NCBI GenBank assembly: GCA_911728455.2
Contig: OU452228.1
Span: 11,298,104 to 11,362,103 of the forward strand
Source of the DNA: Marthasterias glacialis
Taxonomy: Eukaryota; Echinodermata; Asteroidea; Forcipulatida; Asteriidae
Reading direction: 5' to 3'
Length of the DNA: 64,000 bases
The position numbers and the translations under genes are program-made. The notes under the pieces were generated by a model. It searched no databases and was not told where the DNA came from. It worked only from the letters and a program-made list of their open reading frames with translations. This document shows positions 11,085 to 32,118 of this stretch, one piece after another. How positions within the stretch are numbered: position 1 is the first letter of the stretch; the number at the start of each line of letters is the position of its first letter.

Positions 11085-11405
11085 CTGAGGAAACCTGTAA
11101 ACTTGCTGTCGGAACCAGAAACACAGGGGTAAACCCCTACTCTTTGATGATGAGTGTTCTGGGTTCTTTTACGTGCACTACCCATCCTAGTACACGGGAC
11201 CTACGGCTTAATGTCTCATCCGAAGGACAGAGCAATTATAGTAAAGTGTCTTGCTCAAGGACACAAGTGTCGTGACTGGCCAGGCCGGGATTTGAACCCA
11301 CGTTCTGTAAACTACAGAACTTAAGTTCGGCGGACTAGACCACTCGGTCACGACACTGGCATGGTTGGCTGCAGATTGCACCGCATCACCTTGTAAACCC
11401 TTTAA
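11085..11405 (-). repeat. SINE family A, copy with tRNA-Leu(UAA)-like head, plus an adjoining tail piece in the other orientation
   Basis: On the - strand the head has GTGTCGTGACCGAGTGG, an ACTTAAGTT anticodon region and B box GGTTCAAATCCC, followed by the usual body. The anticodon-like triplet differs from the CAA-like one at 7283. From about 11356 a + strand body-tail fragment (GGCTGCAGATTGCACCGCAT) abuts it. Confidence 0.7.
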
Positions 11406-11671
11406 GATGTCACATCACATTGATGTCATGGCCGATGTTTTGGTTAGCTTTGAATGCCATTTCACTGCTTCTGAGAAATGCATGATGTTGGCATGGGGTT
11501 TCACATTCTCAAAACAACACAAGAAGCAAATATAGTGTGTTTTGCAACTACGGCTCACTTATCACATTCCCCACCCATTAACAGTTAAAGTAGTCATTCT
11601 TATAAATACGGCTCCAGACTATTTTTCCTTCCAGCCTCGCTTTGGTTACATTACTTTTAATGGAAGATTAA

Positions 11672-11989
11672 CCCTCCTACTCTTGGTGCCTTTTTCAAAT
11701 AAATTGGTGCACCATTTGAAACCATTCACTATTGTGGTTTTGAATGGTGATATAACTGTGTACAGTGTTGATAGGTAGGTAAGCTGATACAAAGCCTTGT
11801 GAGGATCGTTCCAAATGGTAATACAGCTGTGGTGATTCAATGGACCCTCTATGCTATGAATGGTTTTGAATGTTAGTGCAGCTTGATATCAACACTGTTC
11901 AAATTATAATACCATGTGTGTACAATAGCAATGTGGAAACATGAGAGTTGGAATTTTGAATAGTTTTGAATGGTCTAGCAGTAGGAGGG
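11672..11989. mobile_element. piggyBac-like non-autonomous element (TTAA target)
   Basis: It starts CCCTCCTACTC and ends in the inverse, AGTAGGAGGG, with TTAA directly outside both ends (11668-11671 and 11990-11993). CCCT termini with TTAA duplications are the piggyBac signature. It is 318 bp with no transposase. Confidence 0.72.
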
Positions 11990-12121
11990 TTAAGTAAGAT
12001 AACTTCCCCATGGTTAAGGTCCATTTTTAAATCCTTTAAATGGAGGTTGACATGTTTTTGAGACTAAGACACATAAAATAGTTAATAACGTCTACTGTGC
12101 TTGAAGAAGATCAACTGATGC

Positions 12122-20895
<8,774 letters not shown>

Positions 20896-21746
20896 AATCA
20901 ATCAGCATATACACCCTGGAAAAAATGGCATGGATGAGAAAAGCACACAGCTCAGGCACAATTTTCATCAACAAATGGCAGTTTCGGCAAGCAGGGCAGA
21001 TATTGCATCATTATAACATGTATTAAGCACACACACATGGCCAGGGTTAAGGAAAATGAAACGTGAAAAAAAACAGTACCCCCTCTATCGGCCATAATTA
21101 CCAAGCGGCATAACAACCTTGTTTCCAGAATCATCGATTTCACTCTAGTACACAACTGAAGTATATCACAAAACCTGGGAACGTTTACACTGATTGCAGC
21201 TGATATGCAGCAACACACACAACAAGATACAGCAGGCGTTTTATAAGTTGGCCGGTCTCGTTTCGGAATAGAAATTTCAAGCCTTGGCTGGGTCACTAAA
21301 TTGGATGTTACGACACCTCAACGATGTAGGAAATCTCTTTGACACTTGCAAAGTAAGGTGAATACATTGTACAGTAATATTTCTACCGGATTATGTAACG
21401 CAGAAAGAAAGGCTCAAAAGAGTTGGTTCATTCTCCTTTTGTGAGGCCTTTAAAAAGTTCACGACTGGTGTGTAAACACACATCGATACACCAACCGTAC
21501 GCACACCGTCTATTTGACCTATTTCGGTGGCCCCATTTGACTTTGTTTTTTACATTAATGTTTGTTAGCAATAGCATTAGCATTGTCATTACATAACTTT
21601 TGAGCTTTGCTTGACACAATGACAAGATCTGTACTATGAATGAAAGGTTGTTGTAGACCTGTAGTCCAGCAAAAACTATTATTTAATTAATAATTTAACC
21701 GTTAGCGTTATCGGGCAGTAACTGGGCCCGGCCGGGGCGGTGTCAG
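20896..21746. other. HARS 5' flank
   Basis: This should contain the 5' UTR and main promoter of HARS on the - strand. I see no TATA box or clear initiator and cannot place the transcription start. Confidence 0.35.
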
Positions 21747-22401
21747 GTCACTTTGTACCTTTGCCACTTCGTACCTTCACCAAGGTACGACCTTGGTGAC
21801 CTTGGACGTTTCGTACCCTGGAGGCTTCGTACCCTCAATAGACTTTAAAAAAAATTATTTAACAAAATTAAAAAAGGGCTTTAACGAAAATAATCAATAC
21901 AAGAAAAAAAAAATAGAAAAAATGAAAAAGGGCTTTAACGAAAATTAATCAAAACATTTAAAAATTAAAAAAAGGTCTTTAACGAAAATTAATCAAAACA
22001 AGAAATAAATAATACACTTTAAGAAAATCTTTAAAACAAACTCATGCTTAGAGAAATTTATAATAATAGTTATAAAAATACTCGATAAGAAAATCGTAAT
22101 GTTTACAACGGCCTTGACTGAGGGCTACGTTGCACTTCCCGTTACATTTCTCATTTCACGCATTATTACGAGGCGGGTATTTTACTGCTGCGGTACTGGT
22201 GTGTTGTGCTCACACGTCCTCTTGGCGCAACACAACGGGGCATAATTTCTCTGTAGAATTCCGGAATCAACACTAACAGATGGTACAAAGTTAATTCTGA
22301 AAGGTACGAAGCGTACAGGGTACGAAACGTCCAAAGTCACTTCGTACCTTGGTGAAAGTACAAAGTGACCAAGGTACGAAGTGGCAAAGGTACGAAGTGA
22401 C
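21747..22401. mobile_element. Element with GTACC-repeat terminal inverted repeats
   Basis: About 95 bases at each end are inverted copies: GTCACTT-GTACCTTTGCC at the left and GGCAAAGGTACGAAGTGAC at the right. Each arm is itself made of repeated (C/T)TTCGTACC units. The middle has three tandem copies of an AAAAAGGGCTTTAACGAAAA-type unit. It is 655 bp without coding capacity. Confidence 0.78.
21860..22020 (+). repeat. Tandem repeat of about 50 bases, three units
   Basis: GGGCTTTAACGAAAAT-AATC appears at about 21888, 21930 and 21975, each followed by an A-rich stretch. It lies inside the GTACC element. Confidence 0.7.
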
Positions 22402-23527
22402 TCGAAAACGCCGGGGCAGACCCAGTAACTGGGGTGCTGTATAACGTTAGTCAAGTCTCATATTTCTGCTGGCCTCAAATTTCCGCGGTACTATTAGAAA
22501 ACTATTTTGTTGCGGCGCCAATTTGTTATCTATGGACGACTTTCATTCAATGAATTGATAACCAATTACCTTCTGCATTTCTCAGTCATCTGGTAAAAAG
22601 AACAAATCCGAAACATCGAGGAGATTTAAATATTATTTATAAATTTAAATATTGTGAAATTTACACTATTTTACAGACCGGACAAATTTACGCTGACCAT
22701 GGCTGCCAAAAGTTCCATTTTATTATTTAAATTTTTACCTTAAAAATGTTGTTCTGTCATTCGGAATATCAGTGTCCAGATCCTGTTCCACTTTTATTTA
22801 GGATAAAAATTACATCAAAAGAATTTATTTCCACCTCATAAACGTAACAAATTGTCATCGAATTAGGCCAGAAAACCAACGATCGGTAAAAATTAAATAA
22901 TTTCAACTTTTGCAAAGGGCGCCCTCAATGTGTGTGTTTTAACATAAAGTAAAACTCGCACAGGTACAAGGCTTGCCTGTGCAAGTTGTACAAAACTCGC
23001 CAGGGCGAATGCGTGCAATTTTCAAAATTGCGCAGTTCAGTTTTCAATTTAAACAGTTACTAATTTGCGCTTAATATGAATCAATTCTATGACATACTGG
23101 ACCTGTCCAAAATGGAGTGCAGGGATGTCCTACCGAAATTTGGTACTATGCCTTGTAAAATGCCTTGTAAAAGAGCGAAACTTGTCCGGCTGGTGGGAAA
23201 TTAAAAATCGTAATTCATTTAAAGTTAATTATTTCTCATTATGATTGAATTTAGCTCCATTAATGTAGTGGAATAGGCTTTGTGGATCATTTGAAAAACT
23301 CCCGTGGATATATGAGATTCGCCTCCAAAATCACACTGCACGTATGCTCATTTTCTGAGACGTTTCTGACGAGTTTAATCAGAAAACTGGTGGATTTTGT
23401 TCAAGTGGAAAGTAATACTTCAGCAACATCAATAACAGGACACTTTGCACAAGTTGGTGATTTATTTTTTATTTTGATCGAAAAATGCAGCAAATACCGT
23501 GGAAATAGGGTACTCCATCCTAAGTGT
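22402..23527. other. Intergenic, nothing recognised
   Basis: AT-rich intergenic sequence. The CCCAGTAACTGGGG motif at 22421 is the only shared element I can name. Confidence 0.4.
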
Positions 23528-23775
23528 AGTGTACTCCTTTTTTGAGATGTTGACTTTTTTTCGGTCGTACTACTACTAGAGCCTCAGTAAGGTATATATA
23601 TCAAGTGGACCACAAAGTGGATTTAAAATGAATCCGTGTTCCCTTGTTCAAAAAAATTGCCAAAGACTCAGCAAAATTGCCTATACTGACTTCTCAAGAG
23701 TCAAGATGTCAAAGATGAAATAAAAGTCATTTAATTGTACTCACAATCATTTTCGGTCCTCAAAATCAATGTTTT
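23528..23775 (+). repeat. Direct repeat, left copy
   Basis: The order of GTACTCCTTTTTT, CAAAGACTCA-AAATTGC, TTCTCA, AAAGATGAAATAA and TTAATTGTACTCACA blocks is repeated at 24565-24800. Confidence 0.68.
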
Positions 23776-23949
23776 TTAGGCCCACTAAAAATGCAGCCAT
23801 TACAATCTGCGTTTTACTACTGACTATATCACGTGATATCAACGACTGTTTTCTTAACGTCTTACATGTAAAAAGGTGTATTAATGCTTTAAGGATTGCA
23901 TGTTCGCTGATGCCCTGACTTGTATTGTTTTATGCAGTCAACACAGGGC

Positions 23950-24566
23950 GCTGTTAGCCCGACTGCAATTTCTGCGGCGAAGGATGTTTGACATAGTCAT
24001 TAGGTGCAACACATTGAGCCCCATCATTCATGCAGCTGATCGGCGGTGTATCCCATAACGAGTGCAGCGCATCCCCTAACGATTGCAGCACCGGATTTTA
24101 ACCAACTAAATGTGTTTGATTACCTCATAACTTCCCTCCAGTGCTTTGGATCTTGAAGTTACTAAACTTTTAAAGGTTTTTGCAAATAATCCTTTATGAT
24201 TTGCTCAGACTTCTTCTCTGTTGCATTGCGGCCATTTATAATATCCACAATGCCAACTAAAAATATGTCATCGGGTGGTGAGAGAGGGCATGAACACAAT
24301 TCAACTGCTGTTTATTGTACATGTATCATTGCGAGTAACACAACAAGTATGACTGTCTACTCGCAATGATATATGATAAACTTCAACATCCAAAGCACTG
24401 GAGGGAAGCTAAGAGGTAATCAGACCCATTAGTTGGTTAAAATCTGGCGCGGCACTCGTTAGGGGATGCGCCGCAAATCAGCTGCACAAAAGATGGGGCT
24501 TGATGTGTAGCTAAGGATACACCCGATGTCAAAAATCCTTCTCCACACTAGTGGGGCTAGGGTGCT
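23950..24566. mobile_element. Large foldback element with arms of about 200 bp
   Basis: The left arm from GTTAGCCCGACT to CTCCAGTGCTTTGGAT is inverted in the right arm from ATCCAAAGCACTGGAG to AGTGGGGCTAG. The spacer holds another hairpin, CATTGCGAGTA against TACTCGCAATG. Direct repeats lie outside the arms. Confidence 0.75.
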
Positions 24567-24800
24567 GTACTCCTTTTTTTTTACTTGGATGGTCATACTA
24601 GCGCCCCAGGGTCAGGGTAAGCATGTGGGTATCCGATGTGGTGAAGGCGATTCACTATGATGGTGTGACTGATACCCTGTTGCATTGCCCAAATTGTGAC
24701 AAAGACTCAATGAAATTGCTAAAAAATCGCCTACTTGCTTCTCAGGATATTAAAGATGAAATAATACACTTAATTGTACTCACAGTTATTTTCTGTCACA
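24565..24800 (+). repeat. Direct repeat, right copy
   Basis: Matches 23528-23775 in the same orientation with many substitutions. It adjoins the right arm of the foldback. Confidence 0.68.
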
Positions 24801-26756
24801 AGTTTCTGTTGTGTGGCATGCCAAAGTTGCAAAAAAATCAAGTGGATATGGTGATTTTTCATCATTTATTATATTGACAAATCAAACTGTGGAAGAGCCA
24901 GCAGCTACAGGAGAGGAAAGGATAAAATAGAAAATAAATGCAAATATATAACTGAATAACAGTTACATTTAATTTTAAAATATTTAATTTATAAAGCTTC
25001 CAGGATTTCAACAGATTATGAAAAAAAAGTGTCTTGTTAAATTAAAAAGTGGGTCAGATGGCTTAAAAAAATTCATAGATTCTGTGTCCAAACGATTTTC
25101 CTGTTACCTGATCGAAAACCGGTTGCACCAGCTAACAGTAAAACAAAAGTAGATGGAGGGGGGTGGGGGAGGGCTAGTGTATGGGTTTGGCTGGAACCGG
25201 CTATGTTGTAGTTAAGCCGGCAGATCGTATAGAGACCTCTTTAACACGTACTCAAGTAGCCGACATTATATTACTTATTAAATTACAGAAATATTCGCCC
25301 AATGCCGCATAGCCCAGTGGAATCGCTCTCGCTAAATCCCAGCTAATGCCATTTTTTCTTTATCCCTAAAAATAAGAACATTCCTCTTTTATTTTTAAAA
25401 TTTGACTCATAAATTTAAATAGATAATTTATTACCTTTTCTTTTTCTGATTTGTGGCTTCCAAGGTTTTTTTTTTTTAATGGGAAATAAAGTCCGAAATT
25501 GTAACTGTGGTCTGAATGTCATCTACTGAATACAAAGTCACAACGACAATGTTGGCGTGGAACCAGACTACATGTAACATTTATTATGGTAAAATTTCAA
25601 AGTCCCCCAAAACAGTCACTGGGCATGCTTTTTCAAACATTTACTAAGAGAAAGCTGAAGCCAGCAAAATATACATGTGTACACTGCCGCATTAAAAACT
25701 AAACTATGTCAGAACATAGCAAATGTCTGTTCTAACTTGGTTACATTTAGTCTGTAGTGCTTAGTACCCTGCCCTGTCAATGAAAATCGGGAAAGATGCT
25801 GAACCTTTTTGTAATATAATACTGGTCATCAAATAAATGAAAAAAGGATGATCAGATGCAGAAAATTGTCCAGTAATTTTCCTTTTAGCTGCGATGCTTG
25901 AAATGAATGCTGGTCATCTTGCCCCCAGTTGCAAATTTGCCCACAACAAATTCGCCCCCTACAAATTGTAGTTCTTATACAGTGCATTTCTCGATAACGT
26001 GAAAATGTAACCATTAAAGTCGTCCCTAAACTGTGAATCTAAAAGCTCTGTCTCAGGAATAAGATACATGTACTTGAAAGATTTACGAGAAGGGCTGATA
26101 AATATTGCAAACCTTCCAAAGATGTCAACATTTTTTGTTTACATTTGACTGTTTTATATTTGGAAACTTGCCGTTCTTTTTGGTGGTGCGCTATTTGATT
26201 TTGTTGTGTTGCAATGCAAATGAAACTGTAACACTTTAATCTCAACTAACGCAACAGGTGGACTTGTGTGTTCCATTTTTATTACCACCTTCAAAGTTTC
26301 ACAATATATACAGCAACTGATGCATGGTGACGTAGGCCTATTCCTTGAACGAAAGGTATTTTTGTCAAAATAGTCACTGCTACAATTCTTGACACAGCAT
26401 ACAAAAAAGTAGAAATGTACACAAATGGTATTAAAAAATTTTAAAAAAATGTGTTATATTCTTTGACTTTGAGTTTAGCTGTAAGGCAAGGCCTATGCAA
26501 AACAGCCTTGACAGAGTGAAAATGGCAATGTTCAAATCTGTGGTAAAAACAGCGCACAAAAAACAATTAAAATCAAAGACTTTGGCTCTCAATTTTTTGA
26601 CGGTTAGCAGTATTTATCGCAACTTCCAACAAGAAAAATGGAATTTATGCTCGACAAAGTTGCCCAACAACAAAGTCGCCCACTGCTGATGTAAAAGTAG
26701 AAGCTCAGTATCTTCTAGTAAAGATAAGTGAAATATCTGCGGGAAAAGTTGATTAA
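24801..26756. other. Intergenic, nothing recognised
   Basis: AT-rich sequence with a G-rich run near 25153-25180. No gene or named repeat seen. Confidence 0.4.
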
Positions 26757-26816
26757 CAGCAAGCACTGTATGCTCAGTACTTTTCCTGAATCCTGTGGGA
26801 AAAAAACTACTGTTCA
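26757..26816 (-). repeat. SINE family B tail fragment
   Basis: On the - strand it carries the AAAGTACTGAGCATACAGTGC core. It is placed directly before the + strand copy. Confidence 0.55.
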
Positions 26817-26817
26817 A

Positions 26818-26955
26818 GCTCGGTGGTCAAGTGGTAAGGCATTTATCCTAGAACGGCACAGGTCATAGGTTCGAATCCCACTTGAGTAATATGCCTAAGG
26901 TGGATTTTTGTTGTTGTAGGACTCGATGAAAGTACTGAGGATACAGTCATGACAG
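26818..26955 (+). repeat. SINE family B copy
   Basis: A-box-like GGTGGTCAAGTGGTAAGGC, B box GGTTCGAATCCC, then TTGAGTAATATGCC and the AAAGTACTGAGGATACAG core. Confidence 0.7.
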
Positions 26956-27341
26956 TGTACAAATGATAACCTAATCTTGAATCAGTCAAAATTGTCTCCA
27001 CACACATGATGTGGTCCGACTTGCTCGTTCAGTGTTTAAAAGCATGATCCCTTATTAATATAGACTCGTCAGAAAGCTGTCAGACTAGTGAAACGACGAG
27101 CTAATTGGTCTGGCTGCTTGTCAATGAAAAAAAGTTATGGGCAACCCGTCAGGTACATGTAGCAGGTGGGAAGATAATAATGCTCTTGTTGCGTTGTATC
27201 ATCACGTAGGCTATTTAATGAGCTTATTCAATATGATTCCCATGGCTCATGGCATGCGCAATTCACATTTGAGAAAATTTATCTGTTGAGACAAAAAATA
27301 AGTTTAGGTTAGTGATTATTAATTTAAGAGTGGCAAGTGTG

Positions 27342-27427
27342 CCTCAGTACGGCAACATCATCCAGTTCATGTTCTCCAAGGAAGATGGTACGCTGAACCA
27401 ATTAGTTGCACATTATCTGCTTGTCAA
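27342..27427 (+). other. Exon-like open segment of unknown origin
   Basis: A frame reading PQYGNIIQFMFSKEDGTLNQ and then LVAHYLLVK ends at a good donor, AAG followed by GTACAT at 27428. It looks like protein rather than random translation, but I see no neighbouring exon. It may be a fragment of a mobile-element gene or an orphan exon. Confidence 0.35.
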
Positions 27428-28799
27428 GGTACATTCAGTACATGTACAGTGTGTTTATATCTTTGTTTTTTTTTAATTTGTTGCACATTACCATGATATT
27501 CTTCCTACATGTACGTGTACTTAAATCTGATTTCCGATTGTTTTTGCCCTCAGAAAAATCAGCAAACATTGTTATTAAAAAACCTTAAAAAATCTACACA
27601 AGTCTATACCATGTTTACATGTAGGTCAGCCCTCGTACTTAATAAAAATTTTCAACTTTCTTTTCCAAGGGCCAAATATTGTGCCTGTTCACAAGCAGTG
27701 TGATCCCATTTTTGTTAATTTGATGTTTGAAACTGCATTGTGAATGTACTCAAGGTCTACTTAATAATCAAATGAAAGGTTTGGTAAATGGTTGATTTTT
27801 GAATGACTCTGTTCGGTGCCATCATCTAGTCTCAAACAGAAACGACATCGCCAACCTGTAATCCTCTCAAAGAACTCATGAAGGTGGTTGCATTTTTAAT
27901 ACTTGATGAAGGTTTACATGCCCAGATGTATCATTTAAATGCGCTGCATGTACCTTCATTAAGTTGGCCTCTGATTGTTTGCATAATTCAAATGCATTTT
28001 TACTGCACAGTAAGTTGATTCCGTTGAACTTACATTTATATACATGAGTATATTACAAGAAATGAAGTGTGCGCAGTACACATTATTCTGAGATAAGCTG
28101 ATCACTCCATTGTCATTAAAAAAAAATTGAAATAAATTTGTGATGAGTCAGCCAGTACTAGGCCAAATTTCATTTCAGCGCATTTTTGTCTGCGGTTTTC
28201 TCCCTGTTCATGTCTTTTGTTGTCCATTGTTGTATTTGTGTCCACCTTTTAAGTTGGAATTCATCTGTTGAACTGTGTTTTTATCCTAATTTTTATAGGT
28301 TGACCAACATGTTTTACTATATAATATGCAATATGGCTGCCAAACTTGTCTGCGCATCAGCGACCTTCATGATTTTTATCTTCTTTCTCGTGGAACTGCG
28401 ACCGGTACCATTGATTGAAAACCAAATGATGATCTTTGACTTAAAACTATTGTCTGCATTATTTGATAAGACAACCCAAAACCAGCTGTCGGGCCATCAT
28501 AATTTGCTGACCGGTTTCCCCCAAGTCAAATAAGGTTCACAGAATAGAGTTAAGAACAAACCGGCTGGTTTGTCAACGTAGGGTTCCACAAAAAGATTTC
28601 ATAACAGCCCTGTTCCACATCTAACTGGATTGGTGAATGACAGTCTCAAAGATTGATTTGCCAATTTTTTGTTTTTGACTTTTTCTTTATTGCTTAGCCT
28701 TATTTGCTTAGCCTTATATATAGTAACCACCGTGTAATTATGCATTTTGCATTACAACGATTGTGTATTCTGTTTTTTTTAATTTGTATTAATTGACCC
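27428..28799. other. Intergenic, nothing recognised
   Basis: No coding or repeat signal I can name. Confidence 0.4.
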
Positions 28800-28975
28800 C
28801 TTGCACGCACGTCACATGCAATGACTGTGCCATGCTCGCCATTTTGGAAGTCAATAGGTTAGCCTGTAAATGGCGTGTTGCCTTAAATTTGCACTACACT
28901 GCATAAGGCACATGGACATTGACTTCCAAAATGGCGCAACCACGATTATTGTGATGATGATGTCACGTCAATAGG
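28800..28975. mobile_element. Foldback MITE, copy 2 (partner 12245-12420)
   Basis: CGCCATTTTGGAAGTCAAT and ATTGACTTCCAAAATGGCG are inverted copies. The outer parts GCACGTCACATGCAATGAC and GTGATGATGATGTCACGTCA correspond to the ends of the first copy read in reverse. Confidence 0.72.
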
Positions 28976-30895
28976 GTCAATAGGCCTATTGTGTCAGATG
29001 CAATTCACCATTTTGTTGTATCCATTGCGTAATTCAGCTTTTTATTTCTAGTAACCACTGTGCAATTAAGTCTTCAGGCTGCAAGATGTTGTGAATAAAC
29101 CAATAATAATGGTAATAAACTTTGGGCTATCTTTTGTTGTCAAAAAAAGTTGTTGGGTAGGGGGATATTAAGGCCCCCCCCCCCATCACACTCTCATTCC
29201 CCACAGGATAACAAATGGTTGATTTTTGTGTGTTTGTGTTTGTAGTGGATGTCGCATCAGAGGTAAGGGGATTTCTTCCGTAACACATACCAACCAGCAA
29301 TGATGAGTAAACGCTGACTGTATGATGGTGACCATACATGTATTGCCAGTATCATCGTAGTTTTGCACCAAGCAGTATGGACAGGTTGTGATATCGCCGT
29401 CAACTTTATGCAACCCCAGTCTGCACTGTTTGTGAACTGACAAGTCAGATGATCAACCAATTCGTCTTCTATGGTTCAATATGAACTACGGCAGAAGGAT
29501 ATCTCTGCCAAAGTTCAAGACAAAATTGTGAGTACATAAAGACAAAAGTAACCATTATCGAAATTTATTTGATTCTTTTGGATAGGCTTGTTTGTACACC
29601 TTTGAACAGTTAAAGGTAGAATACAGGACTGGTATTCATCCCCAAGTTCTTTTTATTCAGTTTGAAAGCTTAGTGATTATTGGCCCAGGTTGATCTCCTC
29701 CATTGCCATTGGACAGAGACTGGCAGTGCAGTGCAACGAAGACTGGCGTCATACCAGGGCTAAGTGATTATGAAGTTCATACCTTTACCAATCTTCCATA
29801 GAAATATTTCTGTCTGAAATACTGTCAAAGTCGAGAAAATAGAAATTAAAGAACCCGATTTTAATTTTGATTTCTAACAATCGAAATTAAGGACAGTGTG
29901 TTGGCGTGCTGAAAGGCATGCCTGTTTCTCATTATTTTCTTCTGACTCGGACGACAGATTGAGCCCTAATTTTCATGGGTTTGAATCGGCATCTGGTTAA
30001 ATTCTGAATGATCAAGGGGTAGGGGTAGGGGTTTGCCAGGGGGAAGAAGGGTTTGGAATGGAATCAGGATAACTGAAAGCAAAATAAGGTTCTTGGACAA
30101 AGAACTAATGTCACAGTATGTCAAGTATAATGCGCAAGTCTTGGATGGTTTTAAACTTTTTGGGTCTTTGGGTACCCATATATTCATTTCCAAAGCAAAA
30201 TGTAAAGGAACCAACATCATGCACTTCATGCGCGAGCGAGACTTGCGCAGTCAATTCAGGTCAACTTTACGTTATATTACTAACAAACACAGTTTACCAG
30301 AAACCTTTTCTCAACATGCAATTTCTTTTTTTTTTTAGAACTGCATGTAGATAACAGCGTTGGACACATCACCAAAACATGGTGAACCCTACATAAATGA
30401 AACCCTTATGAAAGTTTCATATTGCAATAAACAAATACAAAACAAAAAAATGACAAGAAATTGCTATTCGGTATTTTTACATTGTATACTTTTTTATTTT
30501 TTAATTGAAGTGCTAACTACTTGTTATGAAACACAAGCAACTGTCTGTTCAATCATCACCAAACACTGACTGTTTTTAGTGATTGTGTAATATTTCTAAA
30601 TTTCTAGTTAAAGAATACTTGTACATAAGTACATGTACCGTATTAGATTACCTATTCAGCAACTTACATGACGTGTTAAATCTCAGAAACACATGTATGT
30701 TTTCAATTCAGAATATGACCTTTTGGGCTAAATGGGACGTATGCATATAGTTAGTTATACTGCAGGCACAGTCGTTATTGAACATGATCATATATACATG
30801 TATTCAGTGCAACTTGTATCTTCAGATCTTGGCTTGATCTGTGCATCTGCAAGCTGCCATGGCTTCTTCCCCATTAATTTAAAGGGAAAGTACAT
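28976..30895. other. Intergenic, mostly unassigned
   Basis: A (C)13 run at about 29176 and an A/T-rich background. A stretch at 29820-29990 weakly resembles an abundant echinoderm MITE of the type at 57007-57394. No exon seen. Confidence 0.4.
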
Positions 30896-31371
30896 GGGTG
30901 TGTTCCACTCACACAATATGTTTGCGGCACTCATACAATATGTTTGTGCTGTATTCAAAAGCTGTGCGCAAGGTCACTTCAGTCTGTCAGACCAATCATT
31001 TTGCAGTATCCATAATGATTGTTCCTGTGTTGGACAATGTTTTGTTCGTCTGCTCCTTAAAATAAAATAAAGTATTTTCCTTACAATTTACGTTCAATGA
31101 ATTTGTCAGCAATGTACAATTTAACATAACGAATTAAAACACTTTACCAAAAACAAACTGATCTGTTTGAGGTTAGGTTTAGATGAGTCTAATTTTCAAA
31201 ACTTCTTACTGCTTTTTGTCAAATTTTTTAAATTTGGTGAACATATGCTAACACCTCCTCTAGACCGTTTGTCGATTTTTTGCAAACGCCTTTTGTGCCC
31301 AACGCATTCCAGTTTGAAAATGTTCGCGTGAGTTTGCAAATGTTTGCATTGTTCGCCTGAGTGGAACACAC
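30896..31371. mobile_element. TIR element of about 475 bp
   Basis: GGGTGTGTTCCACTCA at the left is inverted as TGAGTGGAACACACCC at the right, with further TTTGC-rich inverted similarity inside. No coding capacity. Confidence 0.7.
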
Positions 31372-31561
31372 CCAAGCATTGTTTTTTTTTTTTAACTAAA
31401 TTAATTTCCTTCTAGTTTTCAATCATCTAACTTGTGAAAAAAATGTCATGAAATTTGATGGTCATGTTTTTGTGTTCACAATATAACATGGTTCTGTCTT
31501 GGTGGTGGGAACTTCCATGTTTTGTGTACAGGTATTAGTTTACAAGTACAAGTTTTTCTGT

Positions 31562-32118
31562 GCCACCTGACAGGGTTAATTTTTAGAACAGCTGTAATTT
31601 TTCTATGAGAATACCACTGGCACAAAGAAACCCTGACTAAACAAAGCCAAGAAAACAAAGGTTCTCAATGAAACACCAAGATTTGTTGTTTCACTTTCGA
31701 GAAAATATCAGATTCATTCAGCATGAATCGGAAAACCTTGGCCAAGAGACACGGCTGATAAATGGCCCCACTGATGGAACATAGGCTGCCATCTCAGTTC
31801 ACTCCATTGAGCCGAAATATAATGATAAACAATTGTGGAAGCCTCTTGATGTCTCCTAATCCTTTTATAACAAAAGGACAAAGATCTTGAATTGGGGATT
31901 ACAAAATAATCCCTGCATAAAGGGAGAATTTCAGCATCATTTCCAGTACCATCTGTCATCTGTGTGGGTGAAACGAAGCGTTGCACTGTGAGTCCATGCG
32001 CTGTGCACACTCCAGATTGGAACATCCGGGCGACCCTCTTTTTAGTTTTCCAAATTCACACAAAAATACAAAGTTCACATCCAATTTCTGGCAGGGAAAA
32101 TATTGGCTTGTACGCAAA
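31562..32118 (-). mobile_element. TTAACCAG-type DNA element, copy 3 (both ends eroded)
   Basis: On the - strand it carries the family blocks, including TTTCTTTGTGCCAGTGG, CTTTGTCCTTTTG and TCACCCACACAGATG. It forms a subfamily with 39324-39935. Confidence 0.7.

Larger units (their letters stand above)
8764..12121. other. Convergent intergenic region between EPHX2 and HARS
   Basis: The two stop codons face each other across about 3.4 kb. The region holds a SINE C, SINE A fragments and a TTAA/CCCTCC element. I could not place either polyadenylation site with confidence and see no coding exon. Confidence 0.6.

Noticed and set aside
29127-29460. Overlapping cysteine- and histidine-containing reading frames that could suggest a zinc finger
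   Set aside because: Spacing does not fit a known finger, several frames overlap, and no splice-compatible neighbours are visible.
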